DNA of 64,000 bases. Origin: Earliella scabrosa. Lineage: Eukaryota; Basidiomycota; Agaricomycetes; Polyporales; Polyporaceae. Under the pieces are notes generated by a model. It saw only the letters and a program-made list of their open reading frames with translations, was not told the origin of the DNA and did not search any database. Shown one piece after another: positions 22,848 to 35,000 of the stretch (the first letter of the stretch is position 1; every line of letters starts with the position of its first letter). The DNA is taken from positions 2,728,001 to 2,792,000 of the forward strand of contig JABYQQ010000003.1 of the NCBI GenBank assembly GCA_022605405.1. Direction: 5' to 3'. The position numbers and the translations under genes were made by a program.

Positions 22848-25175
22848 TTATCCGAACACCCTCGAGCCCGTACTAACAGGCCTGATGATGCCCGCATCCT
22901 GGAGTGCTGCGAAGAGATTGAACAGCATCAAGTCCTGCGTCATGTCCACAAGTTAGACGAAATCACGATTGCCGTCAGCCATGCGAGGAGAGAAAGAAAG
23001 CTCACGCAGCCTTTGGCAGCCATGAAGCTGATGGTGACGGGGAGATACTCCGTCTGTCCTGTGATGGTCGATGTGTACGGTGCCTCACCAACTACGGACA
23101 AATTGTCAGCTCTGATACGCACCGCGCTCGCAAACAACAGAACAGACTCACTGGGCACGACCATGTCTGGATTTCCCGCATACACCGAGATCCGCACGGC
23201 CGATATTCCTGGATCGGCACGCGCAGCCAAAGCACTGGACCACCGCAAGCCTATCACCAACAGCACTTGGCAACCTACACGAACCATCGCACGTACCTGC
23301 TAACGCCCGGAATCCAGTTCCTGTAGTTCTGCCTCCCTTGGCTCTGCGGATACACGAAGATTGAGTCTGAGCAGGTGACCGGGTCGCTCTTCAGGACCTC
23401 GCTCGCCACCCAGTCCATGAACACCGTCTTGTTCGCCAGCACCTCGTCCCTGCGTCCAACAGGCAGCGAGCGGCCGTACGCCCAGCGGGAGAGCGGACTT
23501 GGGTTGATGAATGGCGCGCGGCCGCCATTTGCGGTCTTGTAGTCCGCGATGAACGGGTCCGCGACCAGCGCGACCTGGTCGAGCGTGATGAGGTCCTGGT
23601 ACGCAGTAGGGAGTAGGCTTTGGAGCGTTGGTGCCGTGACATTTGACGGCTTTGTGGCGTTCCAGGTCGCGCTGAAGCTCATTTCCGTGCGTGTGGTGTT
23701 CAGGAAGCCCTCAACAGCGGTGATGAAGGTGTTGAAGGTGTCCTCGATCGTCCCTGCCTCTGGAGGGTTGGAAACGTAGCTAGTGCCGAAGTACTCTGTC
23801 GGAAAGAGCAGTTTCTTCGGAAAGTCGGTGTACTGCGAACATCACTGGATGTCAGCTCTTTGTATGGCTATAGTCCGTAGTACTCACAGACTTAAAGTCC
23901 TTGTACCACCATTCACCGACCACGGCCCAGCTCTTCGCGTCTCGCGCAAAGATCCCGGCTGTGTCTAGCGCCGGCGACAGAGGCATCACATCGTCAAGCG
24001 CAACGGCGCCATGCGAGGGCCTGTTGCCAAAGACACCGTTCACGCCAGCCGGTCCTCGCATTGACCCACCGGTGTCAGTGCCAACGGCAATGTCCAACCA
24101 GGAGTACGCCGCAATAGCTGTCCCAGAGCCCGTAGACGAGCTGCTTCCGTCTTGGTATCCATCTCCGCGCGGGTTGTACGGCGCGTGGAGGTCGACCCAG
24201 TCCGCTGTGGCAGCCTCGCCGTTGGCAAATTGAGAGGTCTTCGTCTTGCCGACGAGGACCATGCCGCCGTCGAGAAGGCGCTGGATGGACAGTGCGGTGC
24301 GGGTCTTGGGCGGGTAGAGCTGCCAGAACGCGCGGTTGCCGCAGCCGGTGCGCAGGCCCTTGACATCGTAGATGTCCTTCACGGCAAGACGCATGCCGGC
24401 GAGAGGCTTTTCGGGTGTAGGCGTGAAGTAGAGGCGGGATGGAACTCCGATCGTCTCCGTTGCGGCGCCTGCAATGCGTGCGGAGAGCGTCTGGAAGCCA
24501 TTGTCGCCGTCCGGAATGGTGCCGTAGAGAAAAGACTGGTTCTCATCGTTGTACAAGCGGAACGCTATTTATCGAAGTCAATGTCTGCCATCAGGTACGT
24601 ACGTCATTAGACTCGCCTTCGAATATGTTCCCGGACGCGGGTTCGAGGAAGTACGGACCGGCAGGGAGGGACTTGGTGAGCCCGACACCAGACGAGTAGC
24701 TTTCGGACAGGAAGACAAAATCGATGCCAAACATTTCCTGCGCTGAGAGTAGCAATGCATCCGGTGCATTGTCAGCGCCATCGTAGGTGAGGTACACCCC
24801 TGCAACACGAAGGTAAGTATGCTTTGAACGGAATTGAATACTTGGCCTGACAAGTAGTCACGTACCGGTTAAAAACTCCCTGCTCCATACGTCGTCCCTC
24901 GCAGACCAGTCGTCCACGGTTTGCTGGAGCGCATTGTCATCGAACAGAACCTTCGATGTCGGGATGACTGAGAGCGGCACAAGCCCGTCGGATGCACTCT
25001 TTGCAGCGATGGAAAGTGCGTTCCTGTCATGCAGAGCTGAAACCGGGATAGGCGGGACAAAGTATGGTACGCCGCCGAGTACAAGTGTGCGCCCGATGCT
25101 TTGAGTCTCGATCGCTACGACGTGGAAGCTGAGTACCAGACCGAAGAAAGCGATGACCTTGTGCAGCACCTGCAT
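22848..25175 (-). CDS. Secreted amidase-signature enzyme, 659 aa, seven exons
   Basis: Exons 25175-24866, 24799-24599, 24564-23888, 23832-23297, 23234-23152, 23091-23006 and 22934-22848 sum to 660 codons. The N-terminus ([20 protein letters not shown]) is a likely signal peptide, so the enzyme is predicted to be secreted. The amidase-signature catalytic triad is visible: Lys in [11 protein letters not shown] (near residue 232), the cis-Ser in [10 protein letters not shown] (near 310) and the nucleophile Ser in [13 protein letters not shown] (near 337). Family members hydrolyse amide C-N bonds; the substrate cannot be read from sequence. The C-terminus ([46 protein letters not shown]) is typical of fungal members, and about 170 residues precede the amidase core. 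A MITE ends 53 bases upstream of the ATG and may supply the TATA box. Confidence 0.88.
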
Positions 25176-25227
25176 CGCGTACGCGCTTGCTGTTGCTCGC
25201 GACTGGGACTTGCTCTTACCTCCAATA

Positions 25228-25562
25228 GCCTCACTCAATTCTGATATTATAATTTTCGGGCGGGCGCTTTGCAGAGCTCGGGAAGATTAGCGAGCACAAG
25301 CGGCGGGACGCGATCGCGAATGTCCTGCACGAACACCTCCTCCGCTCCCTCCTCTGTGGGTTATTGCCCGTTGTGCATTCAGCACCACTAGTGCATTTCC
25401 TTGCGGCGGATATTGAGAGAGCTCACGGCCATGCTCCGGAGGACACAGAGAGAAAGAAGCCAAAAGTTGAGGGCGCAGCTGCTGCTTGGGGCTCGCTCGC
25501 CAATCACCCCGAGCTCTGTAAAGCGCCCGCCCGAAAATTATAATGTAAGAATTGAGTGAGGC
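25228..25562. mobile_element. MITE-like element, 335 bp, with 55-bp terminal inverted repeats and TA duplication
   Basis: The left end 25228-25282 and the right end 25508-25562 are inverted copies, starting GCCTCACTCAATTCT, with about 3 mismatches over 55 bases. TA flanks both ends (25226-25227 and 25563-25564), the duplication typical of Tc1/mariner-related elements. There is no room for a transposase, so it is non-autonomous. The centre is GC-rich and has a plus-strand open frame without an ATG. It lies directly upstream of the amidase gene. Confidence 0.85.
25244..25251 (-). promoter_or_regulatory. Candidate amidase TATA box inside the MITE terminal repeat
   Basis: Read on the minus strand this is TATAATAT, 70-76 bases upstream of the amidase ATG (25175). 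Other genes here have TATA boxes 56-95 bases from the ATG, so the position fits. Whether it is used is inference. Confidence 0.35.
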
Positions 25563-25688
25563 TAATGTCCTTATAAGTGATCAATGATTGTTTGTTTGGA
25601 TGACGGAGAGTGAAGCCCGGACGCGGAAGGCTAGAGCTGCTGATGACGGGATCGGAGAGGGCACTAGGTCGGCACGCATGCGATGTGC

Positions 25689-25752
25689 GATCATATGGCA
25701 AACGAGACTGGTCAGCTTAGTAGCGCCCTCTAGCCGGTCGGCAGGGGTTGAT
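25689..25752 (+). repeat. 64-bp dispersed repeat, copy 1
   Basis: GATCATATGGCAAACGAGAC to GGTTGAT; matches 27905-27968 in inverted orientation with 3 mismatches in 64 bases. Both copies can be read as a short frame with IWQTRLVSLVAPSSRSA, but no longer protein match is visible. Confidence 0.8.
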
Positions 25753-27904
25753 GGCCGATGTGGGACCCCGAGGACTCTACCCGAACACTATCCATAGCGC
25801 CATCAACGGTCGATGTACGCCGTATGCATCGTCGTTTGTAACAGCAAGATTCAGTCATGTTGTGCACTCAAATATGGAAAATATGGAAACAAGAGGGTGT
25901 TGCCTGCACTTTACCAAACCATCAAGCTGTATTCAATGTGTTCAGAAGTGACATCAATGGCTGGACTTGAAATTGACGCTCAAGCCTCGACACAGAGATA
26001 CTTGCACTACTGCAGCATTTCTCTCCGAAGTTCCATGGAAGTAGGTTTACCTGAACTAGAAATATCTGCCGAACCATTTCGATACTCCATATACTCTTAG
26101 TAATCTATCCCATACCTCTCATGAACCCGCCTTTACCCACACATTCACACTCAGCAGAACGGTCCCAAGCGCCGGGTTGAACAAGTTAGGCTAGTACAAG
26201 GACTCGACCTGACTTATGTGCTGCACAACTTCAAAACTCATCGTGAGGAGACCGCCTGAAGCATGAGACATTCAACCTTATGGCGCGGGCCTCACCATTC
26301 TATGTGGTCTGCTGGACATGTATGCCAACATTGAAGGCCCCGGCCGGGTTATGGTCGTTTTCCATATTGCCGGAACTTTGCTACAGCTTACTTATACTAG
26401 TGCGCTATATATGCTCAACGAGCCCCGGGTTCCGTTGTGCGGCTGCCAGAGAGGGAATCCTGAGTTCCTAGTCAATATCCAGCCTGTGCACTGTTCAAGA
26501 TGAGCAATAAACCTGGTGGAGCCAGAGAGTACTTACTCGCATCTGCAGAAGGGCATCATAGCTGGGGAGCCGGTCCATAGGCAGGTACTACATCGGAGTG
26601 CTGGTGAGCTGGTATGGATACTTGCGGATTGAGGTGCTCAAGATGAGTGTCTCGGGTTCTCCAACCAATTACAAGTCCTCAATTGCGTAGCCCAAGGAGA
26701 TGACCCTGCCTATAGCTATAGTCCCTAGTCCGGTCTTGTATTGGGTGTGCTATGGTTCTTGATGACCTGGGACAAGCGGATCGGAGGAGCAGGCCGAGAT
26801 AATGTTACTATGGATTAGGGCTCGAGTCGCGCCCTGGACAGGTACACCTGTGAGACTTGACACGCACCTTTGATTGTTGTCCTGCAAGCTCGGGTGTATT
26901 CTAGTCCTTTGTAAGGCACTTCGTGCTCATTCTCCTTTGTTCAGGGGGTAACGGGTTTGTTGTGGATTTATCTAGTAGTAGACTGGCATACGCTAGCTAT
27001 CAGTAAATACGACCGGCCTGCAAAGCTCCCAATAATCATCCATCTTACCACACTCAATCTCAACCACGCACCGCGGCTCTTTGTCTGAACTGCTGACCGG
27101 CCACATAGTCAAGACTCGCTCAGTGACTACGCAATCCCGAACATACCGGTAAGCTGCGTGCTACCCTCGGCATCGCCGGTCGCTGGACTAGTTCACATCG
27201 TTCCTTCCACCCGTTTGTCCCGCAACCTTGCCTATCTTGAGAGGATTCCGATCCAGTGGTTCGTGGATCGTATGACGCCACCTCGCGAGCCCGCGATTCG
27301 CAACAGATAATCACCATAGGTAGTAGCAGTATGAGTCAGGGACAATGTAGCTCAGCTCAGTATTCGCAGCAGATACCACATATTTAAGAAGCTGAACTAT
27401 TGAGTGTCAAGTCGAAAGGGTGGATACTTATGCTATCAGTGCATGAATCCAAGAAGGGTGCAACGGGCGTAAGAGGCTATGAGCGCTACAGTAACCGAAT
27501 ATGGAAGTCTGATCATCTGAATGGTATCATCTAGCACAACTGTCGGGCTGCGTCCCCTTCCACTTTGCACCCTTGCGCATCTACACGTCCAATATGAATT
27601 TGCCTCTAGAGATGCGTGGTGTGCATCCCGGACCATCCTGAGCGCACATGAGGGTTGGGCTTTGTATGGAGGCCCGGTCAGTCTAAGTACTGGGTAATAA
27701 CAATGTGTACATGTGGGCGGGGCGGCAGCTACTAGTAGACCAAGCATATTACCAATATTCAGTTGACAGACACACGGAGTGAGGAGGGTCCAGTTGTTCG
27801 CTCGCTGTAGGACTGACTGGTACTGATTGTTACTAGTACTTACTGGTACTTACCGGTCAATATTTCCGATTATTATGCCGCGGTGTCAGAGGATCCATCA
27901 GGGG
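25753..27904. other. Gene-poor stretch between inverted repeats
   Basis: About 2.15 kb with lower GC and many stops. Only short frames occur (for example 26280-26503). I see no transposase, reverse transcriptase, intron-exon pattern or RNA gene. Degenerate copies of TACTGGTACTTA near 27811-27858 are minor. It may be a decayed mobile element or plain intergenic DNA. Confidence 0.4.
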
Positions 27905-27968
27905 ATCAACCATTGCCGACCGGCTAGAGGGCGCTACTAAGCTGACCAGTCTCGTTTGCCATACGATC
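27905..27968 (-). repeat. 64-bp dispersed repeat, copy 2 (inverted)
   Basis: Reverse complement matches 25689-25752 with 3 mismatches. It lies about 220 bases upstream of the tRNA-Gly gene. Confidence 0.8.
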
Positions 27969-28187
27969 ACCATGGGTCGGATACGGGTGATGCGACCATT
28001 ATCAGCGCTCTCACGACGGGCAATCGCGAGGGCTTGGATCCGTACCAATGGCAGAGTCGTCTCAGCAAGGAGTCGCAGCTTGCGGTCGTGAAGGAGCTTG
28101 AACTTGGCGTAGTACTAGTGTTACAGCACTTAACGCTGGTTACATCGGTTCGACCGTTGAGGCGGCCTGACAAAGGAACACGTTGAA

Positions 28188-28258
28188 GCATTAATGGGGT
28201 AGTGGTAACCTGGGTCGTTGCCATCGACCCGCCGGGGGTTCGATTCCCCCTTAATGCA
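28188..28258 (+). tRNA. tRNA-Gly (anticodon GCC)
   Basis: The 71-base sequence folds as a full cloverleaf: acceptor stem GCATTAA/TTAATGC, D-stem GGGT/ACCT around AGTGGTA, anticodon stem GGTCG/CGACC with loop TTGCCAT (anticodon GCC, reading GGC and GGT codons), T-stem GGGGG/CCCCC with loop TTCGATT, and discriminator A. The internal B box (GGTTCGATTCC) is intact. There is no intron. The loop sequences match those of fungal glycine tRNAs. Confidence 0.96.
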
Positions 28259-28278
28259 TGACATATGTTGAAGTATAG

Positions 28279-28283
28279 TTTTT
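28279..28283 (+). terminator. Pol III terminator of tRNA-Gly
   Basis: A run of five T residues about 20 bases after the tRNA end, the usual RNA polymerase III stop signal. Confidence 0.6.
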
Positions 28284-28361
28284 GGTCCACAATGTCTTTA
28301 TTTCTCGTGACTACATCCTTGAACCTGCAATCACAGGGATAGTTCATCATATGTATGCATG

Positions 28362-31300
28362 TCAATGCCACATTACATCTATGTCTTGAGTGAGATTCAC
28401 GTTCAACCCATGGATCACCAGCGTATCCAGTGCGCTGTCAAACGTCCAATTCACGGCCAGCGCGCCATTGATCATGACTTGTTGCGGGTCAGTCGGCTCG
28501 ACGCCGAGGATGGTTACTTCACCCAGCTGCTCCGCGATTTGGTAGTCCCCACTTGACCGGAGAGTCAGCGCACCCCTGCGCGCCGTGATGGTGAGGGTAC
28601 TGTTGGGCGTCGGCGGGACCGTCTCTCCATCGTCAATGTACGCCGTACCAAATGCGTACCCATCCTCAGCTTGATGGACTAGGAGAGCATACGGGCCTGC
28701 GCGAGTCTCCGCAATAGTATATGCAGGCTGCTGGTGCAGGAGGATCGCCGCACCATCACGGACATGCAGGTTGATATGGCCGAGAGGCGCGGCGAGGGTT
28801 GTGTTCGTGGACACGGCGGCGTCGACAACTTCATGTGTGTACCAGTCGCGCCACGTAACACGCCCCCGGCCTGGGAAGATACCTGACGAGGAAGTTGGTT
28901 ATCTCTTCCACATAGGACACGGAGGATCTTACCATCGACGGTGGAGACGTTGGGCGTGAGGACGGGGGTAACGAGTAGGTCGCGGCCGATGAGGAATTGG
29001 CGATCGACCGTGAAGAGCTCGGGTTCATCCGGGAATTCGAAGAAGAGAGCTCGCACTGGCGGCGTGCCGAACAGGGAGGAGTTGGCAAACAGGGTGTACT
29101 ACACAAATGCGGGCATTAGTTAGATCCCATAGCTAGGACGGTGAACGTACCCAGTACGGCAGCAGGCTGTAGCGGACGCTGATAGCGGTGCGAGATGCGC
29201 TTGCGACGCTATCCCATCGGTAGGGCTCTTGTGAGATCGCGCTTCTGACGTTATGATTTCTGTAGAATGGGAGGAACGCGGAGAGCTGCATCCACCGATT
29301 GCAGAGCTCTTCGTCCGTGTTGCCTTGGAAGCCGCAGGTATCCGAACCGACCATCGGGATCTGGAAAAGCTGGAATTGGAGCATGCCTTGAATGCTGAGA
29401 TACATGTAGCGCCACTTGCTGATGTTGTCACCGAGCCAGTGGCCGGACCACTTCCCCGAGCTCGGGAAGGTCGAGCGGCTGATTATGAATGGCCGTTTCC
29501 CCGGGTGAATGTCGAGCAACGCGAGGTGCGTCGCCTTCTCTTCCATGACTCCCCAGAGGTTGTGCACGTCGAGCTCCACTACGCCATTCGCATGCGTAGC
29601 GTTCGTCGAGACTGTGTGGGCCGAGAGGATTCCCTCTCCTACATCAGACTGCGTCAGAATCACCATACGCCTGTCAAGCGGAGATGAACAAACCATTGTG
29701 GATGGAATACGGAGGATTGTTGAGATCCACCCCAAATTCTCCCGCCATCCCCAACCCGCGCTTCGTGTGGATGTCCACATTGTGGGCGCTGTCATTTCCG
29801 AACGTCAACGTGCCGTTGATGGTGATGTTGCCGCTGGGACCCCATATGGTGGCGTTGTAACTACACCCGAGATGAACAAATGTGCACTGGGATTCGATTG
29901 CGGTGGAAGATACTCACCCCTCGGGATATTCGGTAACCTCGTTTCCTGGCGTGCCAGGGAAGAACTGGTCGGGTATTGTAGCTGCTGTCAAATTAGCATC
30001 CGTTCCGCTGCCAACGTCATCGCAGCATCAGCGACATGTTCTCCGATATAATTACGATGAACTCACCAAGACCCCACACAGAACGATGAGACTTCATTCA
30101 TGTCCAACCATATCCCCGAGTAGTTGACGCCTTGCACGGACCAGTTCCGCAAAGCCTCTGCCCAGTACGCCTGAGCATTTTCTGCGTACCAATCAGGGAA
30201 TACCTGGCCACATAAATATGAGACCGACGCTTGCACGCGGGCATGTCACTGCGTATGACGCACGGTATATCCAGGCCACACCTGACCAAGGTATTCGGTA
30301 TCATTGGGATTCTTGATGAAGACGTCACTGATCGACGCGGTCAGCAGACAGAACGCTAGTACCAAATGAAAGGTTAACTTACAGCTCCGTGCCCCTAGTG
30401 TACGGATCGTACTGCCCATACACACGTTAATATGGAAGAAAGTCGCCACGGAAGGATCGTTTACGTACGACGTCCGAGTCGTTCACAAGCCTCGCTATCC
30501 CGGCGTCAAGAATGGGAATATAGTGCTGGTGGTTGGCCGTCTGGAAACGGTTTAGCGCAACAGCACGCGCGGATGCGACGTACGGCATCGAATTCTCACC
30601 AGCTCGCCAATGAACGCCCGCATCTCGTCGGCAGGGAAGCTGACAGGGTCCGTGGTGAAGTCGCGAAGCGCGTGGTACAGGTCGATGTCGTTCCACATGA
30701 CCTCCAGCGGAATGTTCGCCTCGCGCATCTTCGTCACTTGCTCTCTCGTCTCGTTCACGTCGCGGTAGCCCCATCGGCATAGCTGGAAGCCGAAGCCCCA
30801 CGCAGGCTGCCACGTCGGCAGCCCGACCAGCTCCCCATACTGCTCGATGACCTTCTGCGGGCTGGGCCCTGAGAAGAAGTAGAAGTCCAAGGTTCCGCCA
30901 ATGGCGCGGTACTGGATAAGCGAGACAGGCGACGAAGAAGGCGTCAGGAGCAATGTATCAGAAGCTGCGGCGCTGCGAGAAGAGGAAGAGACAGTCAGCT
31001 GGCAAATCCGATATGCACGAGGCGCAGGCTGCATACCTAAAGTGAAAGACGCCGTGAGACTGCGAGCGCCCTGTCGTCTCGTTGTAGCGGTGCTCCAGGT
31101 ACATGGGGTGCGAGCCATACCTAAGCGAAGGATACACGTGAGGGTAAGGTTGGCTCATGCACTCGAAGAACGTACACATTCTCGTCTACTGGGTCCGGGG
31201 TATCTCGTGCCCACATTGCTTGCACCGTTCCAACGCCGCCGTCCGTGCCTATGTCCCGTCGGAAGCCGCTGCTGGCAAGAACTTCTCCAAGCCCATAGAT

Positions 31301-32038
31301 GTTGGTGCCAAGTGGAAGAGCGGACGTAAGTTGCAGGTATTGATTTTCAAATATGAGAGGGAAGGCATCCAGAGCCGTGCTGGCGTCGTCGGGGATCACG
31401 GGAGGAATGGGAGTAGGCGGGAGAGACTGGAGACGCGTGTCGAATAGAGGCTGCGCGTCCGGCTCTGATCGACGCGTGATCCAGAACGCAAACGGTTTGG
31501 ACTCATAGTGGAATTCGAGGTCAGACTCCGTCTTCAGAGTTGTACGGTCCTCGTTGTCACCGAGCGAGATTACATCGGTAGGGATGGTGAAGTGGGCGTT
31601 CGCAGCATCGAAGATATTTACGTGCAGTCTACATTGGACGAAGTCAGCATATTGGGCCCTGGTGTTGACTAGAACGGCGAAGTGGAAGATACCTTGTCTG
31701 CGTCTCATAAGTCACTTCTAGCGTCAAGTCACTGACATCAAGGCCAAATGCGTCACACGGAGGTCCAGCAAGAGAAAGTTGAGCTCTCAAGCCGTTTTGA
31801 GTTTCAGAGAGAGAGGACAAAGTGTAGCCTGGCAATCGATGGAACGCCGAAACGCCCGATTAGCGAAGTGAACCACAGGGATTCAAGCGGAATCGCACGA
31901 ACCTGGACACGACGACACATTCAGCGAAGGAGGGGTGTATCCCGATGCGCTTCTCTTGAACCATGCTGGTACAATCGCCGTACGGTCTCGGACCAACGCA
32001 CCGCCCGCGACGATCGCGGCCAACACCGCGCTGAACAT
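28362..32038 (-). CDS. Secreted GH31 alpha-glucosidase, 971 aa, 14 exons
   Basis: Exons: 32038-31903, 31828-31693, 31628-31176, 31120-31037, 30972-30600, 30540-30469, 30411-30383, 30327-30264, 30203-30067, 30007-29918, 29860-29694, 29638-29151, 29098-28933, 28882-28362, summing to 972 codons, near the size of fungal secreted alpha-glucosidases. The N-terminal MFSAVLAAIVAGGALV is a probable signal peptide. The GH31 core has FGFQLCRWGYRD, VMWNDIDLYHALRDFT, the nucleophile region GIWLDMNEVSSFC and the acid/base region SGHWLGDNISKW, then DTCGFQGNTDEELCNRW and FYRNHNV. The enzyme should release glucose from starch- or maltose-type alpha-glucosides outside the cell; alpha-xylosidase activity is less likely given the size and motifs. 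Exon 7 is only 29 nt. A TATA box lies 56 bases before the ATG. Confidence 0.95.
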
Positions 32039-32093
32039 ACTGGTCGTGGGGGATGGAAAGGCGAGGCGTCGCCGAAGATGTCCCGCGGCCGCC

Positions 32094-32099
32094 TTTATA
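32094..32099 (-). promoter_or_regulatory. TATA box of GH31 gene
   Basis: TATAAA on the minus strand, ending 56 bases upstream of the ATG at 32038, within a GC-rich setting. Confidence 0.6.
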
Positions 32100-35000
32100 C
32101 TTTCGAAGACGTCAAGTTCTGGCGCCTCGCCCGAACTCACTTGTATGAGACATGGTCGTCGTTGGCTCCATAGACGCCACCTCGGCAACGGATAGAACGT
32201 AAGGAAGCCGGTCAGAAGAGAAGCGAATCTTGACGCGTTGTTCCATTCATTCAGTGGCCCTGGCGCACGACGAGTTATTTCACAACTCACAGACGCAAAT
32301 GTTCTGCTCAAGAATGGCATACGCGCATGACTCGCAGTACCATGACAGTCGAGCTCCACAGTAGGGCTGCCGTAAACGGAGCCAGTGTATCCTCAGAAGG
32401 ACGCCGGGGCGGTTTGTTGCAAGGATAGAATTGAATCTATGATGAGGGTTAGTCAGTATCAATGAGCAACGCCACGAGTAGAATGAGGGACACGTCCGAG
32501 GCACGCGACCTCCTCATTCCACCGTAGCCTGAGGCACCGTCTGGCAATTGAGCATCAAGTTGCGCCAAATGACACTGACTATTGTATGACACGTCAACTG
32601 CTGATTCAAGTACATTACCTCTTGCCATGTCCGTTCAAGCATCCCATTAGGCTCAAACGTGGTGGTGCAGTGCCAAGATCGAGCTTGAGGCCTGATGCCT
32701 GAAGGATCACCGGTGACGTGTCCGGGGCCCACGTCAGTATGAACATGGCTAAAGAGCCTACTCAACTGGGCGCACGACGTAAGTCAAAGAACCAATAAGT
32801 CATAGTGAGTCGCAGCGGTTACGAAGACGGAGGATGATTCACGGTCAACAGCCGACAACCATCATCGTGGTGGAGTTGAAATTGGTTGAGCGCTTAGTCG
32901 CTTCAGACCATGACAAATGATGGCCGCGAGTATAGACCGCTTTTCTTGCTGAGAACGGCGGGCTGTTGAAGCCTAATGAAAACAATATCGTGGGTGGCAC
33001 AGAGTCCTAGGACATACACCAACGAAGGAAATGTCACTGGGGGTGGTACTATCAAAAATGCCCCGGGCCGGGCCTTTCACGACTCCGAGTCGGACTCTCA
33101 GAGGCTCAGTGCTGCTCGATTTTGAGGCATGGGCTGCTTAGTTCGGCAACCTCAATGAGATATTAACCGTTTCATGGAGCTTATCTCTGTAGGACGGGAA
33201 TGGCCTGAGTCTTAGTCGCGTGCGTACATACAGAACTTGAAGTTCAACCACCCTCATATAGTAGTAGTATTACAAGTTATCATCTGATGGGCCAACTGAG
33301 ACCCCAGCGATTCCGTTTCCAAAAATATACTACTAGTATTCCCTTTCCATCTCTAGAGATACGAGTCAAATTCGGACCTACCTCACGAGGAATCGTTGAC
33401 TGAATTGGAGGTTGATGTTGAAGATCCATGAGGCGCGAGCGCAGAATGACCGTGGGTGGCGATGCTCGGCACTTGCCGAAGGAGGCTGGAAAGGAAGTTC
33501 GAGTCTCTGCCAGCGCACTTCGCGACCTACTGGAGCCTTTCCGAGTAACGACAGATGCTCGGTACAACGACGTAGCTGAGATCTAGGCAACCTAGTTAAA
33601 CCCTCCATTGCTCGGGGAATACTGCACCTTCTCCATTGTTCGCCGTGAACTCTGTCTTCGGCATTTTCTCGGTAAGCACCAATCACCGTTCAACGCTGTT
33701 GCCCTCATCTACCTCACAATTTGCTCACTATCTCCTGCGTATCCAGGTCGGAAGCTTCATGTTATAGATGCTTGCTTCCTAATAAGGATGCAAAATGCAC
33801 AGGATCCTCGAGATTTGGCGCTTGAGTCGCAGTAAGTCATGATCAATTCACCGAATTTCCTCCACTGTGGCGTCCGCCTTGAGGATCCTGTGTGCCAGAT
33901 GGTGCTCAAAATTCTGGGCTTGCGTTCATCCATGCCTCTGTTGGTATTTTTGAGAACTGAGCCTACTGCTAGGGCTTATGGCACGGCCCCCGAACGACCC
34001 GGATTCTCTCCGAGATGTCGTATCTCTCTACCATCTACAACCTCACGCGACTTGACCATGGAGAAAATGGAGAACATACTATCTGATTAATCCCCTTTAC
34101 AGGTACCTTATTACCGGATTCTTGTCGTAGGCTTCGACATGGTTCTTCCTGCACCATCAACGTTGTGCAATATCTCCGTCATCGAGTCAGCAGCTGGTTG
34201 CTCATCCGAGATCTACTCATCTGACGTCTCGGCGACTTCGCAACCCTGCTCGGGACCCGGAGATACCTATGCTCAAATGAGCTTTTGCCCGCGATAGAAG
34301 CGTCTTTTGCACACAGCACAAGGCCCGCAGCGCCGTTCAAAACCGCCAGCGTCGCTCATGCCGAGCATCAAACTTACCGCACCCGTGTTCCGCCCGCTCA
34401 CACTCGCATGCTCTTAGCCGACCATCGCACGAAGCTCTACGACATGGTGCTGTCATCGACCCTCGAACATGTCGGGGCTAACCCCCCGGCCGCTCGGTTC
34501 CCGCAATCCCAGCGAGACTGGAAGACGTCTCGCGTTCTGATGATGCACGGCCGCTCGTCCGTGGGGTCTACTACCACCGCACGAACCTCATCAACGCGCA
34601 CAATCTCGAATTCTCGAGGGACCGTGTAAGGTGCCTCGCGCCCTTTGGCACCGGCACGCATCCGTATGGCCCCAGCGGAGCACTCTATCGGACCCATCTG
34701 TCCACGAACCCTCGAAGATGTCATCCCCGCGCTCTTCTCTCGGGCGGACGCGCACCCATCACCTGCTTGCTCCCTGCACCCCTCTCACGTTGGCCTGTCA
34801 GATGATGTACGCTGCTCATCTTCCGCCGGCGGTGTTCCCTACGCTCAGGGCCCGTGTGCGCGCGGGCCCATCCCTTCGCATCCACCGCATGCGCCTCTGG
34901 GAATGTCAGGGAGACGATCCGGCTTGGTGCTCTGCTGATCGTAACTCCTGACGCGTGCGCCCCTGCTCTGGGCCTGCATGCGCGGCATCTCAGCCTATTG

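Noticed and set aside
24152..24610. 152-aa plus-strand frame over the amidase
   Set aside because: Antisense shadow of the amidase exon 3, which carries the catalytic motifs.
29253..29687. 144-aa plus-strand frame over the GH31 gene
   Set aside because: Antisense shadow of GH31 exon 12.
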